Position numbers and translations under genes: made by a program. The notes beneath the pieces were generated by a model, which saw only the letters and a program-made list of their open reading frames with translations, was not told where the DNA came from and made no database searches. Below are positions 12,341 to 36,382 of a stretch of 64,000 nucleotides of DNA, in pieces. The DNA lies in assembly GCA_949987565.1 (NCBI GenBank), contig OX465115.1, positions 16,413,557-16,477,556 of the forward strand, read 5' to 3'. Position 1 is the stretch's first letter, and every line of letters begins with the position of its first letter. This DNA comes from Luidia sarsii (taxonomy: Eukaryota; Echinodermata; Asteroidea; Paxillosida; Luidiidae).

Positions 12341-12385
12341 GGACAAGCTAAGATGAAATTGAGGGCTTCAGATGTCACTGCATAC

Positions 12386-12425
12386 CCTCGCGTATCCTCG
12401 CGTATCCTCGCGTATCCTCGCGTGC
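12386..12425. repeat. 10-bp tandem repeat, about four copies
   Basis: CGTATCCTCG is repeated just upstream (gene sense) of the GPCR exon, each copy carrying CpGs. It could lie in the 5' UTR, intron or promoter of the receptor. No known factor site is recognised. Confidence 0.9.
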
Positions 12426-15400
12426 TAGGTCAATTATCAGGCCGGTGAGTATGGCTTCTCCACATTGTTTTCCTACATATGTGAAGAGTCCTGCTCAGAT
12501 GAACTCATGGACAGAGTACAACAGTCGTTTACAGATATCACTACTTCCTGGATTCACGGGAGCCTTGTCGCTTACAGCATTCGCCTCCCCGTCTTATCCA
12601 GCGCTTGAGTAAATCACGACAATTGGACGTCATGGTAACCAGTGTCTCAAACCACGTCCCTGTGAAAAATAGGAAGGTAACACGTAGGCAGTTGTAACTA
12701 GAACTAGACGTAAGACCGAACAATATATTTAGAGGAGTAAAGCAACAAGTACGGACAAAGACCAGAAACAAACATTGGAGTTTTCTTCAGCTTTTATGAA
12801 TACATTCGAAGGAAAAATAAAAAAGAACATCCCAGACTGTCAGATCGTTTACTACTCCGTTGAATGTCTTGTGCAACATGACGTTGTTGCCGAAACAAAT
12901 ACATAATTATAATGATCACGATTTTATATAAAAAAGCATAACAATCGCCGTTTTCCAGACAATCGAGCACAGGTATTCGGACGGATTTAATGGGCCTTCG
13001 TCGTGTGCATTTCTAACGATACATGCCTTTAACCTTACTGAAACAAATTCTGAACAAACCCAAAACATATAAGCCTGCATGTATTCCGGGGAGGAAATGT
13101 CACCGATTCAAACAACACAAACTACCGGTATAGGTGCAATATCGAATCCACACTGAAAGACAAACTCTTATACGTACCCTATACGATTGAAAGAACACAG
13201 ATAAATCGAGTGGGTCTTTTTCTCATTATAAACAGGTCTGTCAATGATTGTGAAATGTAGCCTACCTTCTTCAACTTGATTCTCATCAGCTATACAGAGC
13301 CGTGAATGGATGTACACCATGTACTATGCCGTCTCCTGGTTGCGACCACCGTGTTTAGTTTGAAGCACGTGTTGTCATACACAGGCCTTGCGTAGCAATG
13401 CACGCTGCCAGTTCTGATCACAAGTTCCACGAATAAAAATCTCCATCGAGAAACCCACAATGGTTGTCATGGACACGACACTTGGTAGTGAAAATGACAG
13501 TTGACTTCACGTCACACGGAAAGTCAGGTTAGTGCTGCCCTATTTTCTTCTTGCAGTTCCATATAATTTATACCGGTACACTGACGACTGGGTAGGGTGC
13601 CCAGTCATTATCCTTCCGCAGTGAGTGAGGATTTTGGGCTACTGCGAGGAATGTCATAACATTGTAACTTATCGAAGGTGCTGCGAGGTAGAACACAAGG
13701 ACAAGAACCATCTCTCCATTTTGTCATTGCTTTACATTCTGATAACTGTCGGTTGAACCTTGAGTTTCTCCATTAGAGAAGGTATTTGTCCGATTGTTCT
13801 AACTAGGCACAATGGCCATCGACTCCACTCATACTAGCAGACACAAGCCACGCAAGCCGTGCCAGTGACACGAAGCAAACTGATTGGGTGCTTTCTACTG
13901 TCTTCACTCGTTGAACAAAGTGTGCGGCGATCGTTGCTCGCACGACCGGGGTCATTATCGCGCTGAAATAAAGACACAACATACAGAGGCGTCTGAATTG
14001 CTAGGAATATAGCAAGCATGGGGAGAGATAACAATACAATGCATGCTTGATATCAGACTGACCTAGCACGAACGTGGACTAATCACGCAGTGCTTAGTTG
14101 GCTGGTTTGGATCGATACATCCCTAATCGAATTACACGCGCATTAGAAAATGGCCAACGCCCCGGAAAAGGTCATGTGCACGGCGATGCGCTGTTAGTGT
14201 TACCTTTCCAAAATGGTAAAGAAGATAAATGACAAGAACAAAACAGATCCAAAAGAAGGATTATTAGTAAAAATTAACTGACAAAACCTCTCCTAGAGGA
14301 TGAGGATTGATGAATAGGCCTATGTTGTATATTGTCGGCAATGAATATGTTCATCCAGGAAATAAACTATTAATGTAATTAACGTCGCGTTATGCGCAAG
14401 TCGCCAACATAACTGTCACCGATGGTTGCACTGTCCTTATCCGTCTGTTTTTATGAACCCAAGTCGTATTATGGGTGGTCAGTCAAGTAGCAGACGTGAA
14501 ATTCTATTTCCCTCTCACATCGATATTATGAAGAGGTTACTTTACTTATCCTCGGAAAACGTGACCATAGGAACTATAGACTGAACGCACACAATATGGT
14601 ACGGCGACACCATCGGTTCGTCTTGCGGATCGAATGAGAGAGGATTGATACGGGATAATTCCCCAAAGACCGGCGTTTTAAGTCGGATCTGCGCTGCCGA
14701 AAAATATATAATCAGAAGGACAGCTGAACGCAGACAATTATGGAGAAAAAAAGTGTCCTCGGCATTGGTTGGGAGGATACACGATGTAATAGCTTGCTGA
14801 TAATGGTCTTCCTTTCGTATTGTAAAAAAAGAGCCTGTGATACAAACAAAGAACATTTAAGGCGAAAGAACAAAACCAAAACAAGAGGTATTTGACCTGA
14901 GGTCGATACTGCCTCCTCAGCCCAGTGCATGTAGTGTCAATGGTGACGACGCAACAAGGGCTATGGGTTTCCATGGCAACACACCACTGAATCCTTGAGG
15001 TTGATTACTTGGCAGCCGAGTAAAAAAAAAGGGTCGGCACCTGCCGACTCCAGTCAGGAAATTGGCGCCAGTGGTGGTTGGGAGGGGAGACGGTTGCCAT
15101 AGCAAACTATGGCGCGTTGCTAGGTTTGGAAGACAGAGCCTGGGCGACCTTGCCGCCAAGCCGTGGCACCTACCGGTACCTTACTAAATAATGGTTGCAC
15201 TAATACAGCCCATCCAGGTCACTAGACCACGGTGTTTTTTTCTTCGCATTTTTTTGACAATGTTCAACAAGCCTTATTGTAGGCCTATAATTATGGAACA
15301 CATATACTTCTATAAATCTGTGTTCCTAATAATGGTTCCTCTATGCCTCTAGATCACACGACTAAGGCACCTCGCATTGAAATGTCGGGCTGAAAAGTCA

Positions 15401-18400
15401 AATATGACTTCAGATTTTAATAGAGCGAGGACAATAGGAAAAATATAAGCAACCTTTCGGATTTTTCCCATAAAGGAAGATTGGGAAGTCCCATGAGGCT
15501 GAGGCTCACATTGGAGTGTACGAGATGTAAGCTATTCGATTGCAAACAAGATCCACACGTGCAGCCTGGGGTCAAATTGAAATAACCTGCCAGTTCAGCG
15601 CTGGAAATTTTAATCGAAATAATTATACACTTTCTTTTACATTCTTTCTTTGTATGTACCTTTGTAGAAGAGCACAACAGACGTAGTGTGCAACTTATAT
15701 TAAGAAATAATCCAAATGCAGTTAAACTCGGTTTGAGGGAATTTTGTATTGACTTCCAAAGTCTGCTGGCTGAGTGAGTGTATACTTACTTTGTATCCTG
15801 CCTTTCAAAACAACTTCATCAAGCATTGCAAGAAATAATTTCAATTATATTACAACTTACATTTTACATGATTTCCGAATTATCACTTTAGTTTACACTT
15901 TACAGATAGCTTAAGACCAACTTAGATAGTCTCCCCTTGAAAACCATTTGACATTGTAACGCGTCTGAATGAAACACATCTAATTCCAGTACATAGCGGT
16001 AAAATGATGCTGTTAGGAAATAAGTACTGTGTATAGATAACTGGTTTAAATTAACTGACTGATCTGCGTGGTTCCTTATAAACCATACGTTATACAGCGA
16101 GAAATATCATTTTCCTTTGAAATAAACATACATAAATATATATAATTAGGTTTGTTGTTTCATACATAATCAGGATAATTATTGACTTAAGGGAATGATT
16201 GTGGGAAAACAGCGAGACATACAAGCTTCATCTTCGTGATTCGACGCATATACTAGAACTACAGTGCAAGGAGCACTTAGCAATTAAGCAATCCATTAGG
16301 AGCATACAGCTCTTCCAACATCCCTCCCTGCACGTCATCCAGTTTGACTGAAATCGACAATCGTGCTTTTAACCAATGTACAACATCAATTTGTATGACA
16401 CAACATTGGCACAGCTGAAGGCGATTTTCAAAAGCAATTTTTGCTTTTATTCTAGATAGACAAGGAGACCCCTGATATTTCCCAGAGGAATGAATATGGG
16501 TACTTAAAATATACGAAAACAATTTTAAGTTTAGAAATTTAACCAATAGTGTGCAATATAACTTATGGCATTGGAAATTGTGGTGCTTTTAAATATATCT
16601 AATATATAAACTCATTTACCGCAAGGTGAATAATACAACAACGTGGGAGCTGTTCCAAGTGAGATTCAAACACCAGTGAGGGAATTGCCTATACAAGTTC
16701 AAAGTCGGTGCCTGATGAACAATAAATATCCTCGTCTGTAGTAAAAAGGAGACGTGTACATACAGTCCCACTTTGTCAAAGGTGGTCCTCACAATCCATA
16801 ACTTGGATATCAATATACAAGTGCTTTGTTTATCACAACTAGGAGAAAAGCATATTCGAAGAGCTTATCCCAATACGACAAACGCCATTTTCTCACCCTC
16901 ATTATAGTGCCCTTGTGTTCACACACAATCCATCCCATCACCGTTTTGAGGTGAAAAGATATAAATCTACCAATCAAACCATTGAACAGTAACCTTTCCG
17001 TTATGGCCATGTGTTATACCGTACATTTTAGTTGGGAGAACTGCTTTTTAAAGAAATGGAAGTATGGAGTTTGGAAAATAAACTTTTCGTTTAAATCTTG
17101 CTAATCTTCTGGGGAAAAAACAGGGAAGGTCACTTAAATTCCTATGTACACAAGTATTATGTTAACCGCTTGTGTATATATTATCGCTTTCATAGCAAAA
17201 AAAAAGGGTTTCCAACAGCCAGATACCGTATACATAGTGCACATAAGACAAATACAAAAACGAAAATGCCAGAGAAAGCTCTCTGGCGATATAAGCAAGG
17301 AGGAAGTGTTTCCTTCCTCTGTGAAATAAGCCACGATGATAAGCATTGAAGTACATGTACATGCAATTACCGCTGTCAGGTTTGGATATAACCTACATAT
17401 TTTGGCAAAGAAGATTCATAGTTGCATCGTGTATTACAAATAATAACCAAACAAAACTAAGTATATAATAATTTCAACAGCATTGTGTGTGTGTAGGCGT
17501 GCCAACATTCAGCTGAAAGATTATTGGCTCACGGCCACATGAAAGACCCGGTCTACTTCCCCCTAGCTATCCCTTGGTTCCATAATTATACTGGTAACAT
17601 AAACTGCTTAGCATATGAAACTGATGTGTTCAGTTAAAAAGGAACCATCCAAAAACTTTATCTTTACTACGAACGTGTGACTAATAGTTGGTTGTTTTTC
17701 AACGTTTTTTTTTCAGTGGGTTTTTCACGAAGGTTTTGGTACAAAAACTTGCAAGAATTTATTCCCACACAGCCCATTTCAGACATTCATTTGGTCATTT
17801 TTTAGCTGACTAAAACATACACTCACTTTTAAGGCCACATGCGGCGACAATATGGGCATTTGTCTCAATGTGTAGAATCCTCTTGTATACATTTACTTCG
17901 ATAAGACCTTTCAAAATAAATCCTTAGAATCTGCCTCTAGGTTTTCACAAAAGTTACAGGGTTTTAGCAACAATATAAAAAAGTGTTGTGAAAAAGACAC
18001 TTATTCCATTTTTTACTAAACGCCCCTACATCACAAAATAAGGCAACCACCAGCACTCGAGGAGCCAGAGACCAGGCCGAAGTTTTGCGTGACATTTGTT
18101 CTCATGAGTTTGAGTGATTCGCTATCTCGTTCTCACCAGTGCCCAGATGGAAGTGGGGGACTCTTTACCAAATTGAGGCTAAGGCTCGGGCTCAGGCTTC
18201 TCAAATGCCCTCATTAAGTCACAGCATTAAAAATAAACATTTGGATCACAATTTCTGGGTGAATACCCTGTACTGACCAAGGACCCACCACAACCTTGAT
18301 TTTCCGTTTTTCTGAGACATGAACGAAGCCTGAGACCAAGCCTGCTACTGGGACTCGTAGAAGGCCCTAGTATTCTTCCCAAAGGCTTGGTGTCAAACAA

Positions 18401-19040
18401 ATTCGTAAAGATGGGCTCACAACCCGACTGAAAATAATCTTCATAAAGTTCGCTGATTACTAGAGACGAGGTCTAAAGATCTGGAAAAACTATTATCCTT
18501 AAATTGTGTGCTAGCCATTTAAGTTACAGGATAGACATCGCGTTTGGGTACACAAAACTTGCTCAAAGTCAAAAAATAATATCTTAGCTACCAGTGATAA
18601 GTTAATAGCTAGCATGTTATGTAAACATACTTCAACTTGTATTCAGCGAATAGCAACACTGAGAATAAATATTTGAAATATTCACAGGACATATTCAGAC
18701 TAGGGGAGTACTTTCTAGATGGCATTTTCGTTTCAGAAAATGGGTCAATCCAAAAATAATTGCCTCGTCATCTTTGGCTGAGGGATGAAGTAAAGTCTAT
18801 TGTATATTTGAACTTGGGCCTTTTATTCGTTCGTATCTTTGTTTTGAAATTCACAAAGATGTAAGGCGTTGAAGCCACTTTGGCAAAGATTGTGTAATCC
18901 TACTCAGTGGCCAATTCAGTGGCCAATTCAGTGGCCAATATGCGCATGTACAAATGTATCACATGCTCATATTAATCTTATTACTTGCAACGAAATTTAT
19001 AGTGGAATATTAAATTCTAACTGATTTGTAACTTAGTAAT
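12426..19040. other. Long intergenic region without recognisable genes
   Basis: About 6.6 kb of AT-rich DNA. I find no exon with family features on either strand and only short frames. A (GT)n tract lies near 17,483. A 13-bp unit (CAGTGGCCAATTC) is repeated nearly three times at 18,905-18,942. Undiscovered 5' exons of the GPCR could lie at the left end of this stretch. Confidence 0.45.
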
Positions 19041-19145
19041 TCGCAGAAATGTTGCAAACTGCTTACTGACTAAAATTACAAAAAAGTGAATAATTAGGAG
19101 GGCCTGACGCCCGATCCTAGCAGGACCTTCCTCAAAGGCAGAATG
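19040..19145 (-). repeat. Penelope-type element end
   Basis: The + strand at 19,100-19,141 reads GGGCCTGACGCCCGATCCTA then GCAGGACCTTCCTCAAAGGC. The minus-strand reading gives GCCT, TTGAGGA, the GGTCC/GGATC stem, then a damaged GAAA segment. The preceding 60 bp resembles sequence before the copies at 4,030 and 27,880, so a longer element body is shared. Confidence 0.6.
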
Positions 19146-19380
19146 AATTGTAACTTGAATACAGTAAGTCATCAACTGATATTTTGTCAGTTATGAAAAC
19201 CAAATTTATGGAAAAAGTTGAGCACCTGCTTTGTAGTCGAAATATATGGCCATTAATTTTGATGCTGCAAAAAATGTCCACACTTTAAATCTAATAAAAT
19301 AATATCATAACAAGTGAACTAAATAAACGTAAAACTGACCAGGAACTTTTAAACAATTTTGAAAAACGGCAAAGAAAACT

Positions 19381-19450
19381 TGGACTGGACCTGGGACCTC
19401 TGATTTTGTGAACCTGCACTCTTACAATCTGAGCTATCCAGCCCTTAGAT
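19381..19450 (-). repeat. tRNA-derived SINE head, degenerate
   Basis: The - strand reads GGCTGGATAGCTCAGATTGT followed by AAGAGTGCAGGTTCACAAAA and AGGTCCCAGGTCCAGTCC. This is a recognisable tRNA shape with A-box and weak B-box, matching the clearer copies at 46,678 and 59,892. It is not a functional tRNA gene. Confidence 0.6.
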
Positions 19451-19871
19451 GTTGGCCTTCCCAAATACTCACAAAATATAAGTTGAAATTTCCAAATGCT
19501 GTCGGTGTATTCCTTTACCGGGTATTTACTTTCATCTACATACCGTCTTCTATACAAAAATATATTTATCTTTTCTGATGATTTCGTAAAATTGTACATT
19601 TCTACTGTATCATACACATACTTCATGATAGTGTCTTACAGTTTCAAATGCCTGTTATTTAAGAGAATCATAACGTTTAACTGTGACATTGAGTTCAATG
19701 GGGGAGAAATCAATGGGGGAGAACAAATGAAAGATGATATTTGGGACTGATTGGTTTTAAGAATCATTGTAGAACACTGAGCTGTAAACAATAGACACCT
19801 GCATGAAGCTGGACAAGTCAGACTAAATTCATATCCACTTCTATGTTGATAATATAACCTTAAAATTAAGT

Positions 19872-19996
19872 GGGCCTGACGTTTCCATCCTAGCAGGATC
19901 ATTCTCAAAGGCAGAGTAATATAACAGTAAAAAAACCCCCAAAGAACAGTGCAGTTGGCCTGACATTTGATCAAAGTAGGATCCATCTCAAATGCA
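19872..19996 (-). repeat. Two adjacent Penelope-type ends
   Basis: One copy at 19,872-19,914 (+ strand GGGCCTGACGTTTCCATCCT) is followed by a second, more diverged one at 19,957-19,996 (GGCCTGACATTTGATCAAAG). They share orientation, as expected of tandem or nested element termini. Confidence 0.6.
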
Positions 19997-19999
19997 GTC

Positions 20000-21397
20000 A
20001 AAGCTCCTGTTAGTCCCTTTGAATTCAGACAGTAGATGATTCTACAATCTCAGCATGCTTCATAGGATAGGTGGAAATGTAGTCAGGGTGTAGAATGCCT
20101 ATTCGTAGCCCAAGGGAAATACTTAAGTATACATTGATTTGGGATAATTTCGTAATTTGGTTTGCAAACTGAGCCAACTGAAAACACACAAAACAACGAT
20201 ACTTACTGTGGTCCAGCTGTTCTAGAAAGTAGGTGCAGTATTTGTTTATTCCACTTCTAAGATGGTACACACAGCAGCACATGTACATATATGGTTATAT
20301 GGATATTAATTGTGTGTAATGTGCATCTCTCCCTCTGGACCCAGAGCTTAACACTGCTGATTGTACATCCGAGCCTGTACATCCTGACTAACCTACCTTC
20401 CATCGGTTTGAAACGTAGAATCAGATTTTAATTTCATACAATATATTCCTTAAAAAAATACATATATAGGGCAAAGTTCTAGCTAAGTACAAAATGTCTT
20501 AGTTATTATGCAAATCCTTATTGCAGTTGTGAAAATGGTCCTGTTTTATGTGGTCCTGATCATAGATGATACTGTGACATCTTTTGGGATCATATGAGAT
20601 GCCCCAATTATGTCATCCAATAATTTGACAGATTCATATTGGGATGGCCTTGTAACTGGCAACCACAACCCAGTACAAACAAAGCCTTTGTTGACCTGCC
20701 AGTCTGCCATCAGACATCTACACATGTACATGTATATACAGAACAACAAAAAACTGACCAAAAAAGGACAGAATGATTGGCTGCACCACAATAGAGTGAA
20801 AATTGCACAGATATTAAACTCTTACTGTAAACAACCGCTGTACAATAGCAAATGTCCCTACCGTCAAAAGTCAATGCCTTTTACAAAAAATATAAAATGG
20901 AAAAAATGGGATGTATGTATTGGAAGGAACTAATACAGAATAAATCAAAAATAAATCTGGAACTTTGTACACATGTTTTTGCTTTTATAAAGATCTTCAA
21001 ATAATTTTAAAAGGAAATTCTACGGTGAGATTACTGCACTATGCTTGGAATATTTTGCCTTGTTACCAAAAACCATTGTCATTTCATAGTGAAAAAGAAA
21101 TGACGTTTCATCAAATTGACTTTTGATGCGGCAAGGTAGCCACTCTCACTGGTTTTATGGAAGAACAAAATGGCAACATTCCATTTAGGAAACTTAAGTA
21201 TTACCATTGCAAGTATGACCATTGACTGATTGGTGACAACCACACCTGATGGGCCAGCTATTGGTAGACTGGAGGAAGGGGGCATATGCCATAGTATTTA
21301 ATGAGGCCGAGGTTGAGCTCAACTTGAAGTGAGATGACTGTTGCTCATTGCATTGCAACATGTGGGAAGGACTCGCTATCCAGTTGGTGGGTTGTTT
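20000..21397. other. 3' flank of the PI3-kinase gene
   Basis: The kinase 3' UTR (gene on the - strand) must begin at 21,397 and run leftward. The nearest convincing - strand AATAAA I see is at about 20,247, over 1 kb from the stop. No independent coding exon is recognised. Confidence 0.35.
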
Positions 21398-31902
<10,505 letters not shown>

Positions 31903-31982
31903 TGTGGCGGTGTTTGCTAGGGTAACAATTCAGGACAGATTACAGGGGCATCTTGGGGGAAGCTGATGTGGAGATGTAAAGT

Positions 31983-33681
31983 CTGTGAAATAGACAACAA
32001 GATTCAATTAATATTAATTGAATGTCTACATAAATCAATATTTACTTATATTGTTAACAATATGGGAACATTTTCCTTTGAGATATATATGCATGTAGTA
32101 TTATGCATATGATGTACTTATAAAGATATGAAATCATATGGTCCAAGCGCCGTTTTAAACACATGTACATAAACTGTGCATGAAATGTGTATCAGGCTGA
32201 AAATATAATGGCTTCAATTCAAACTGCCTTTCAATAGGCAGCTGAATAGATGCACAGCATCTCCCCGGAGTCCATGTCCCCAATTTCTTAGTGTTTGTGT
32301 AAGATGCATCTGCACTACTTTCAAGTTGCCTATACTGTGCACTAGTCACTGTTCATTATTGTGGGAAGCAGTACAGTGTGACAGTTATGCTTGGAATTCA
32401 GCTTCAAATTAAATTGGTTGACAGAGCATAGCCTGAAGACTGTCCAAAACCACCTTCAATCTCCTACTTGTACATGCACCAGGGCTTCCCCTGGAACTAT
32501 GGTATAGGGTACATGTGTTATGGATGTGATATAGTAGCTTGACGTTCCATACATGTACATGACATCACAGATTGGAAAGGGAAGGCATAAAAAGCTATGT
32601 AATTATGGGAGTGTGAAAACAGGAAAACTCTTCACACTCCACTTTGCAAATCGGAGGCTAAGGGTGAGATGAAAATATGCATTATTAGCTGAGTTTTTTT
32701 TTTTCCCCAAATGAAATTGGAAAGATCAAAGAGGTCTGTAGACAGTACAGGTAAGCTATTATGTCGTCTGCATGTAAAGATTTAGTTTTCATTTATCCCG
32801 AGCATTTCAAAACACATGACAAAACTGATTAAAAAACTTTGACTTTTTTTTGCTCACGTCCACACATGCCAAAAAATTGTGATGCAAACATTTCTGAGCT
32901 AAATGTGGTTGATAATTATTGTGGTCAAATGGTGCATGTGCCCTTGAAGGTGGCACATGCAGGGAGATACAGTACCCCATTATACAAGCATAGCACTTCC
33001 TGTCATGCATCGCGTGACCAAAAACCATGATTATTCAGAAAGGATTATTTAGTGGAGTCTGAATTCCATTTCAAATCCCACTAAAAGCTGTGTTTAATGT
33101 GTCCACACACACCAAAAGAGTTTGAAGTGCAACTTAAAATGGTATCCAAATAATCATGCTTTGGCATGTTTGGAGACAGTGGGAACACCTTTCAGGATGT
33201 CCATTATGGAATGGGCCTTTTCATCCAATACTCAAAAGCTGAGTTATCAATTAAATGCCAATTGTTAGGAAATTATTTTCTAACTGAATTTATTGAAAGG
33301 CTTTAAAGGGGGTGTATCGTGGTGCTCGCCAGGATCCTAATGATACATGTATCATTAGCCTTATGAGGACACGCTCTAGACCCCACACTGTGCCCGCCGT
33401 GTTATCAGTAAACAATCAGATAAGAAAGTGGCTTCTGCCAGCCACTGGTCCTAATGGTTCCCATATGTAGGGTTTGGGGCTATCCCATTACGTAAGAGAG
33501 GGAAGTACTGTACATGGATTGTCAGTTCCAAGACCTGCAAGTGAGCTCACTGAATGGAGTAAATCAACAGCAATGCAATCTCACATGATATGAAATTCAA
33601 CCATGATTCAACACACCGCCTTGATCATCCATATTTCTGTAGCAGTATTTTTTAGCAGTGGATGACTACTCGATGGGTCAT
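31983..33681. other. Upstream region of the PI3-kinase coding start
   Basis: A TTTCACAG acceptor (AG at 31,984-31,983 on the - strand) suggests that the first coding exon begins in the 5' UTR and that a non-coding first exon lies further upstream. No exon or promoter is recognisable in the following 1.7 kb. Confidence 0.4.
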
Positions 33682-34882
33682 CAGGGCTCGACCTTAGCAC
33701 GAGCCCGGTGGTCATTGTCTAGTAAAAACAGCCGCGGGGTAGTAAAATGACCCACTTTGCTAGCCCGGCGGACTAGTAAAACTAAAAAGTACCGTTAGAC
33801 AGCAGTAGGCAATGCATGCAGCACGCACGCTGCACCGCCGTCTGTACATGTACACTGTACAGTATACACTATGCAGCGTACATGATGTCTGCACCAGTCC
33901 GCACGCATTATTTTATGCACGTGCACGACCAACGACCATACATGTCCTCAAAGTCGGATCCCTGACCCAATGCCAGCATATGTTTGCGTTACGGAACCAG
34001 ACTTATACTGCTAGACTCCGACTGAAAGTAGATATGAATAAGTGTGGCAAATGCGGTCCTGTGATTGGTCAGATACTGGTCGCAGTGTGGATTGCGTCCA
34101 TGTACAAGACTAGCAAACCGCATGGTTTGTTGTACATGTACATACAGTGTATGCCATTCACACACGTGCTACATGTAAAAGGGACCGCGATGCCGATTAC
34201 GCGAGAAATAAAAAGTTTTCCAGGCTGGCCTACGATGGGAAGTTGATGAAGGAAGGAATAAATTTATGTTTTGTGACGTGTGCAGGGGAATCTTTTCTTC
34301 CACGGCACGGATAACCAGACAGCTGACAATCCAGATTCCACCACAAGCGACAGTGATTTTCATAATTATGTACATGATCATTACATGTAATGTATAAATG
34401 ATGTACATGGACTCTTTGTCAAATTTCCAGATACTGACTTATTAATTAGCCTACCATTGCCAGATTTAAATTTAAATTAATTCATTGATGATCTCTTAAG
34501 TAAACTCAATGACTCAGCATTTGATAAGCCAAAACACAAATTATAATATTATCATTAGTTTCTCATACAAACTTTTAAAAAAAGGAGAATGTGGGCACGT
34601 TTTGTTTATTTTTTCCCCTTTTCCAAAACAAGTTTCCCCCCTAAACTTTGGTAGTCTAATTAATGGTAATTATTATCTAGTCTTTTTAAAGTACAGTACA
34701 AGAGTGGCCAAAAAAATGCAGGCGGGGATGAGAAACTATTTGTTTTACTTGACCTAATAACCCCATGTTAAATTCAATATTAATTATACAGGGCTAGTAA
34801 AACTTGCTGCGGGCTAGCAAAAAACTCAATTTACTAGCCCGCTGGGCTAGTAAAAAAAAAGTTGAGCGCGAGGCTTGGTCAT
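33674..34882. mobile_element. hAT-like non-autonomous DNA transposon
   Basis: The left end begins CAGGGCTCGACCTTAGCACG at 33,682. The right end, read inward on the other strand, gives GCCTCGCGCTCAACTTTTTT. Both ends carry clusters of CTAGCCCG and CTAGTAAA motifs in inverted arrangement. Flanking octamers are TGGGTCAT (33,674-33,681) and TTGGTCAT (34,875-34,882), seven of eight identical, as expected of a hAT 8-bp target-site duplication. No transposase frame is present in the ~1.19 kb. Confidence 0.55.
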
Positions 34883-35550
34883 GTATGAAGAGTAAAGACT
34901 AGCAAACGTTAGGAAGTTCAAGCATCTATGATACTACCTAGTAAAATAATTACTTAGAACAAGTATATACATGTAGGCCTATAAATACTTGAATTTGTAT
35001 GAATAAAATGTTCATCTTTTGGTGAGAATGGTACTGGTAGCCAATTGCATAATTGAGTGCAAATCCTGATTTTAAAAGTACGGCTTTTATTGTATGTTCG
35101 TAACTTCTAGTATACACACCGAGCAGCCTGGTACAAATTTTAACTTGGCGGATGTGTGATTTCGATCAAGAAAACCTGGGTGATGAATAAAATTTCTCCA
35201 CGACTGTGCAATGCAAGCAAAGTATAGGAGCATAAACACCTTTTTCTTCCGAATAGCATGCATTCACGAAGCTGTTATTTTGTGCACTCGTATTTGCTTC
35301 TTCTTTTCAAGGTTGTCATGACCCAGTATTGCAGTAAATACGGATCATCTGAAGCACTTACACTGTACTTCTTTTTATTCATATAAAAAGAAGCAAATGC
35401 TAGTGGCCTAAACAATCATCATTATTGCCACAAAAGTGAAACTAAATATTTAAAGAATTTAGCAATTACTTTCTAGTAGTACATGATATGTAAAAGCATA
35501 AACCGGATCTTTACTTATACAAACACGACTGAATGGTAAATCTCAAAATT
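34883..35550. other. Intergenic DNA between mobile elements
   Basis: AT-rich sequence with no recognisable gene, tandem repeat or element end. Confidence 0.4.
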
Positions 35551-35554
35551 CAGT

Positions 35555-35705
35555 GGGCCTGTCGTTTCGATCCTATACTAGCGGGACATTTCTCAAAGGC
35601 AGAGTTACAAAGACAAAACAGATACAAGAAGGAAGGGGTAGAGAGTGAAAAGGACACAGATGACAAAGGACAAAGCTAGTAGTAGTAGGGGGCAATTCCA
35701 TGGTA
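35555..35705 (-). mobile_element. Penelope-like element 3' end, copy A
   Basis: It starts (+ strand) GGGCCTGTCGTTTCGATCCT and continues through TCTCAAAGGCAGAG into 'caaagacaaaacagatacaagaaggaagggg...gagagtgaaaaggacacagatga'. The same 100 bp follows the motif at 36,383. Co-linearity with the copy that retains coding sequence shows this motif is the element's 3' terminus. Confidence 0.75.
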
Positions 35706-36382
35706 ACAGAAGGGCATTCACAGGCAGTTTTAAATTTCTGAGAACATATATTTCAGAGACTTTGCCTATTAAAAACAAAATACCATAGTTATGTGAACAT
35801 TGGTGCTACCTTTCATTTTCACTGGAACAAATATAGTTGGTGAATGAGAAACAAAGGCAAATCTAAAATAATTTGGTTTCGGTAACGGAAGGATGGGTAA
35901 CGGAAGGACCATCGAAATTTACATAGTCAATATATGGGAGATGAGGCGATTGTTTTTAGTGCTTCAAACAAATACAAACTGGAATGAGTAATGTACATGT
36001 AGGCTACACACACAGTTAAGTGGCATTACTGCATGAGCATGATGTCAACGTTGCCTATTGGTACCTATTCTACACAAACTGTACTGTTCACTTAAAATTA
36101 ATTACATGTAGGCCTAATTGAAGGCTGTATGCACAAGAACAGATCTATCGGAAATATAACTATGAATGCTGTAACTTTTTTGAAAGATCACAAAATAACA
36201 ATCAAAAGGCTTGTGCTTCCTCAAAATTGCCTTAGTCAATGGCAACACTACTACTGCAACTAGAACACTTCTGGAATAACTTCTGCAAAATGGTATCTCT
36301 CCCTGTTGTCCATGACTGGCGCTGGAAGAATCTACAGAATTTGCTCATTGGAAAATACTCCAAACTTATCCTAAAATTTAGT

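Noticed and set aside
14542..15677. Overlapping frames of 70-104 codons on the - strand
   Set aside because: I tested them by eye for family motifs and splice-consistent exons and found none.
20610..20933. 107-codon + strand frame
   Set aside because: It has no recognisable domain and lies in the 3' flank of the PI3-kinase gene, with low-complexity AT-rich composition.
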